This document shows, in pieces, positions 12,403 through 14,819 of a DNA stretch of 14,819 nt (its first letter is position 1; the number at the start of each line of letters is the position of its first letter). The notes under the pieces were generated by a model. The model ran no database searches and had not been told where the DNA came from. It was given only the letters and a program-made list of their open reading frames with translations. The translations under genes were made by a program, and so were the position numbers. This stretch comes from Sphingomonadales bacterium UBA6174 (GTDB taxonomy: Bacteria; Pseudomonadota; Alphaproteobacteria; Sphingomonadales; Sphingomonadaceae): positions 2,562 to 17,380 of the forward strand of contig DITW01000026.1 in assembly GCA_002422945.1 (NCBI GenBank), read 5' to 3'.

Positions 12403-14769
12403 TCAGAAGTGATAACGCACCTCAACACCATAAGTCCTTCTTGGTGCCTTGAATGTAGCCTGTACGATCGACAGCAACGGAATCGCTTCGGAGTTATACT
12501 TCTTGTTGAAAAGGTTACGACCGAAGACGCCGAATTCAAGTTCATCACTTGCTATAGACAGGCGGGCATTGACGAGATCCACCGGCGTACGCTTGGTGCC
12601 CTCAAGGTTGGATGCGTCATACCAGATCGAACCAGTCCGAATATATTCACCGCGCACGTTTAGATTGTAGTCATCCGTTACCGGATAAGAAATCTGTGCC
12701 CCTGCATTCAGGTTATATTTCGCGGAATATGGCGAACGATTTCCTTCGAACTGGGGAGCGGACTGCAGCTTCTTGATCTTGGAGTCAATGTAACCATAGC
12801 CTGCAAACAGCGTGATGATATCGTTAACTTGCCAGTTGGCATCGAATTCAAAGCCTTTGATCCGAACCTTATCGATTGCGGAAATCGCCTGAATGCCGAC
12901 CGTTGGGAAGAATTCAAATGCCTGTGCATTTTTAAGGTCGGTCATAAACGCCGCACCGTTAAACGAGAGGCTGTTAAACAGACGGCTCTTGAAACCGACT
13001 TCGTATGTCGTGCCCACTTCCTTCTTGTAGGTATCCTGCAAGAAAATAGTGTTCGGATCGGTGCCTGGAACGCTCAGCAATTGCGCGCGCGTACCGATGG
13101 GATTGAAGCCGCCAGATTTAAAGCTCTTGCCCCAGCTTGCATAAACCGATCCGGTGCCCGGAACCTTGTAGGTAATGGTTGCCTTAGGCTGGAACTGCTT
13201 GAAAGTATTGGAGGCATGGCACTGGTCCGCAGATACGCCAAGGCTAAGGACGCAGAAGTTATAGGACGCAGCACCCGAAACCGGATTAGGAATATCGGGC
13301 GTCATGGTACGCACCTTGCGCTTTTCAATATCATAGCGACCAGCCAGACGAATTTCGATATTTTCGGTCGCATTCACCTGAATATTCGCAAACGGTGCGT
13401 AATTTTGATAGTCATATTTATTGTTGTCATAGTTTGCTGTCGGATTGACGGAATTAATACCATCAATTGAATTGGTCGGCAGGATAATACCACCACCAGA
13501 GAGCGATACCGGGTTTACAATATCACCGTTAATATCGAGAGTTGGCCTGCCGTTGAGGCCAACTTCCTGTTCAACGCTGCGGGTCGATTTGAGGTAATAC
13601 CCACCCACTTGCCACTGGAGAAAATCGTTGTCAGGCGAGGTCAGGCGAACTTCTTGCGTAAAGGCTTTAGTGGCCACGCGAACGCGCTGAGTCTTGTCAC
13701 CGAAAACCCCAGCAAAGACGCCAAAATCATTTCTGTCATCATAATAATCGGCATATGGGAAGTTCTTCGCCTGATACGCATCGGTAATCTTGTTGAAGGC
13801 CGTTACTGAAGTCAGCGTAGCACCCCCAAGATGCACATCCACCTTCAAAGAGGTGCTGAATTTTTTCTGCTTATTCAAACCAGGCACATCGTTCACATAG
13901 GGAATAGACGTATTCTGGGTGTCCAGCTTGGTTACGGGGACACCGCCTACGACAGTACCCACAATCTGCGAGTTATAGGCGATAGCACCACCATGACCGC
14001 TCGTCCCATTAACCCGGAAGTCCAGCTTCAGATCAGGCGATGCTTCCCAGATAAGACGGGCGCGCCCAACCTTATCGGTGTAACGCTGCATCTTTTCACC
14101 AGTAATGATGTTGGTGTAAGAGCCGTCGGTGTCGCTGAGCGAACCTGAAACGCGGAAGAACAGCTTGCCAGGAACAATCGCACCACCGACGCTGGCGGTC
14201 GCCTTTGCCGTATCATAATTCCCGTAAGTGAGCTTGGCCTCGCCTTCCAGCGTATCCGTCGGAGCGCGCGTATTGATAATGATCGCACCTGCCGAAGCAT
14301 TGCGACCATAATATGCGCCCTGCGGACCCTTCAGTACTTCGATCTGTTCAAGGTCAAACAGTTCACCGTTGAATTCGTTTGAGGTTGCAAGCTGCACACC
14401 ATCAATCACAACCGCAACCGCCGATTCAGACTGACGAACCGAAGCCTGACCGCGGATGTTGACGAAAAATTCACCTGCGTGATTCGACGTAACGAACGTC
14501 ACATTCGGTGTCAGCGAGAGGAAATCTTGCGGACGGGTAATACCCGCAGTTTCAATTGCCTTTGCACTGAAAACCTGAACTGCGACCGGTGCGTTGATAT
14601 ATTTTTCACTGCGACGAAGACCCGTGACAATAATTTCACTACCGGTCGCCTTTTGCTCTGAACTGACCTCCTGAGCAGCCACCGCTGCATCCTGCGCATA
14701 AACCTGCGGCGAAACTGCGGCGATTATCGCCAGGGCGCTTACACCCAAAAATCCTGTATCCCTTTTCAT
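12403..14769 (-). CDS. TonB-dependent outer-membrane receptor
   Basis: Outer-membrane gated channel that imports a ligand using TonB-ExbBD energy. The 788 residues start with a signal peptide (MKRDTGFLGVSALAIIAAVS, cleavage likely after VYA). A Gln/Ala/Glu-rich stretch follows, then the plug domain from about residue 45: SEIIVTGLRRSEK, IRGQASVRQ, AVVIDGVQL, LEQIEVLKGPQGAYYGRN and AGAIIINTRAP are its usual landmarks. The rest is a beta barrel ending in the aromatic signature GVEVRYHF. The ATG at 14769 has GGGAG six bases upstream; the in-frame TTG six bases earlier is less likely. The ligand cannot be inferred; sphingomonads have many such receptors for plant and aromatic compounds as well as iron chelates. 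The genes downstream on the same strand suggest an organic nutrient rather than iron. Confidence 0.93.
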   Translation of the reverse strand: MKRDTGFLGVSALAIIAAVSPQVYAQDAAVAAQEVSSEQKATGSEIIVTGLRRSEKYINAPVAVQVFSAKAIETAGITRPQDFLSLTPNVTFVTSNHAGEFFVNIRGQASVRQSESAVAVVIDGVQLATSNEFNGELFDLEQIEVLKGPQGAYYGRNASAGAIIINTRAPTDTLEGEAKLTYGNYDTAKATASVGGAIVPGKLFFRVSGSLSDTDGSYTNIITGEKMQRYTDKVGRARLIWEASPDLKLDFRVNGTSGHGGAIAYNSQIVGTVVGGVPVTKLDTQNTSIPYVNDVPGLNKQKKFSTSLKVDVHLGGATLTSVTAFNKITDAYQAKNFPYADYYDDRNDFGVFAGVFGDKTQRVRVATKAFTQEVRLTSPDNDFLQWQVGGYYLKSTRSVEQEVGLNGRPTLDINGDIVNPVSLSGGGIILPTNSIDGINSVNPTANYDNNKYDYQNYAPFANIQVNATENIEIRLAGRYDIEKRKVRTMTPDIPNPVSGAASYNFCVLSLGVSADQCHASNTFKQFQPKATITYKVPGTGSVYASWGKSFKSGGFNPIGTRAQLLSVPGTDPNTIFLQDTYKKEVGTTYEVGFKSRLFNSLSFNGAAFMTDLKNAQAFEFFPTVGIQAISAIDKVRIKGFEFDANWQVNDIITLFAGYGYIDSKIKKLQSAPQFEGNRSPYSAKYNLNAGAQISYPVTDDYNLNVRGEYIRTGSIWYDASNLEGTKRTPVDLVNARLSIASDELEFGVFGRNLFNKKYNSEAIPLLSIVQATFKAPRRTYGVEVRYHF

Positions 14770-14819
14770 ATACAACTCCCTTTTATCGCGCCGTAGTGAC
14801 CGGCCCCCACTGAGTGGTC
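14770..14819 (-). promoter_or_regulatory. Leader of the TonB receptor gene
   Basis: Contains the GGGAG ribosome site six bases before the ATG. The promoter itself lies outside the window, and no operator is visible in these 50 bases. Confidence 0.5.

Noticed and set aside
12829..13470. 213-codon plus-strand open frame
   Set aside because: Antisense to the barrel region of the TonB receptor; no family features and no ribosome site.
1..14819. CRISPR array, tRNA, rRNA, insertion sequence or prophage genes
   Set aside because: I saw no regularly spaced repeats, no tRNA cloverleaf, no rRNA segment, and no transposase or integrase motif.

Overview
The window looks like an alphaproteobacterial chromosome, most likely a sphingomonad. 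The evidence is GC-rich codon use in most genes, a large TonB-dependent receptor whose plug begins with the 'SEIIVTGLRR' type motif common in sphingomonad and Caulobacter receptors, and the family make-up of the other genes. This placement rests on gene style only; no marker gene is present.

Left third (1-5407): a tightly packed 2-oxoacid dehydrogenase operon on the minus strand, E1 (homodimeric, transketolase-like) then E2 (lipoyl acyltransferase) then E3 (dihydrolipoyl dehydrogenase, cut by the window edge). An Lrp/AsnC regulator lies divergent to it. The 122-bp shared promoter region holds a perfect 15-bp palindrome with a TATAAT hexamer on each strand. The pairing of this E1 type with an Lrp regulator recalls the Pseudomonas mdeB/mdeR 2-oxobutyrate dehydrogenase system, so the substrate may not be pyruvate.

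Middle (5408-8673): a 290-bp convergent gap with a nested set of helices, a candidate structured RNA with its own minus-strand promoter. Next comes a molybdate system on the minus strand, modE then modA-modB-modC. A strong inverted repeat resembling a ModE (Mo) box lies between modE and modA. Both ModE and ModC lack their usual C-terminal molybdate-binding (TOBE/Mop) domains. A 419-bp stretch upstream of modE has no convincing gene.

Right half (8674-14819): xdhC (+) and a mocA-like cytidylyltransferase (-) meet tail to tail and overlap by 11 bp; both belong to maturation of xanthine-dehydrogenase-type molybdoenzymes. Beyond a strong terminator lies a minus-strand group: TonB-dependent receptor, small cupin, Rid-family protein, larger two-domain cupin protein. 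This looks like an uptake and catabolic module of unknown substrate. No molybdoenzyme structural gene is visible, so the molybdate import and cofactor genes probably serve an enzyme encoded outside the window, possibly in the same catabolic region.
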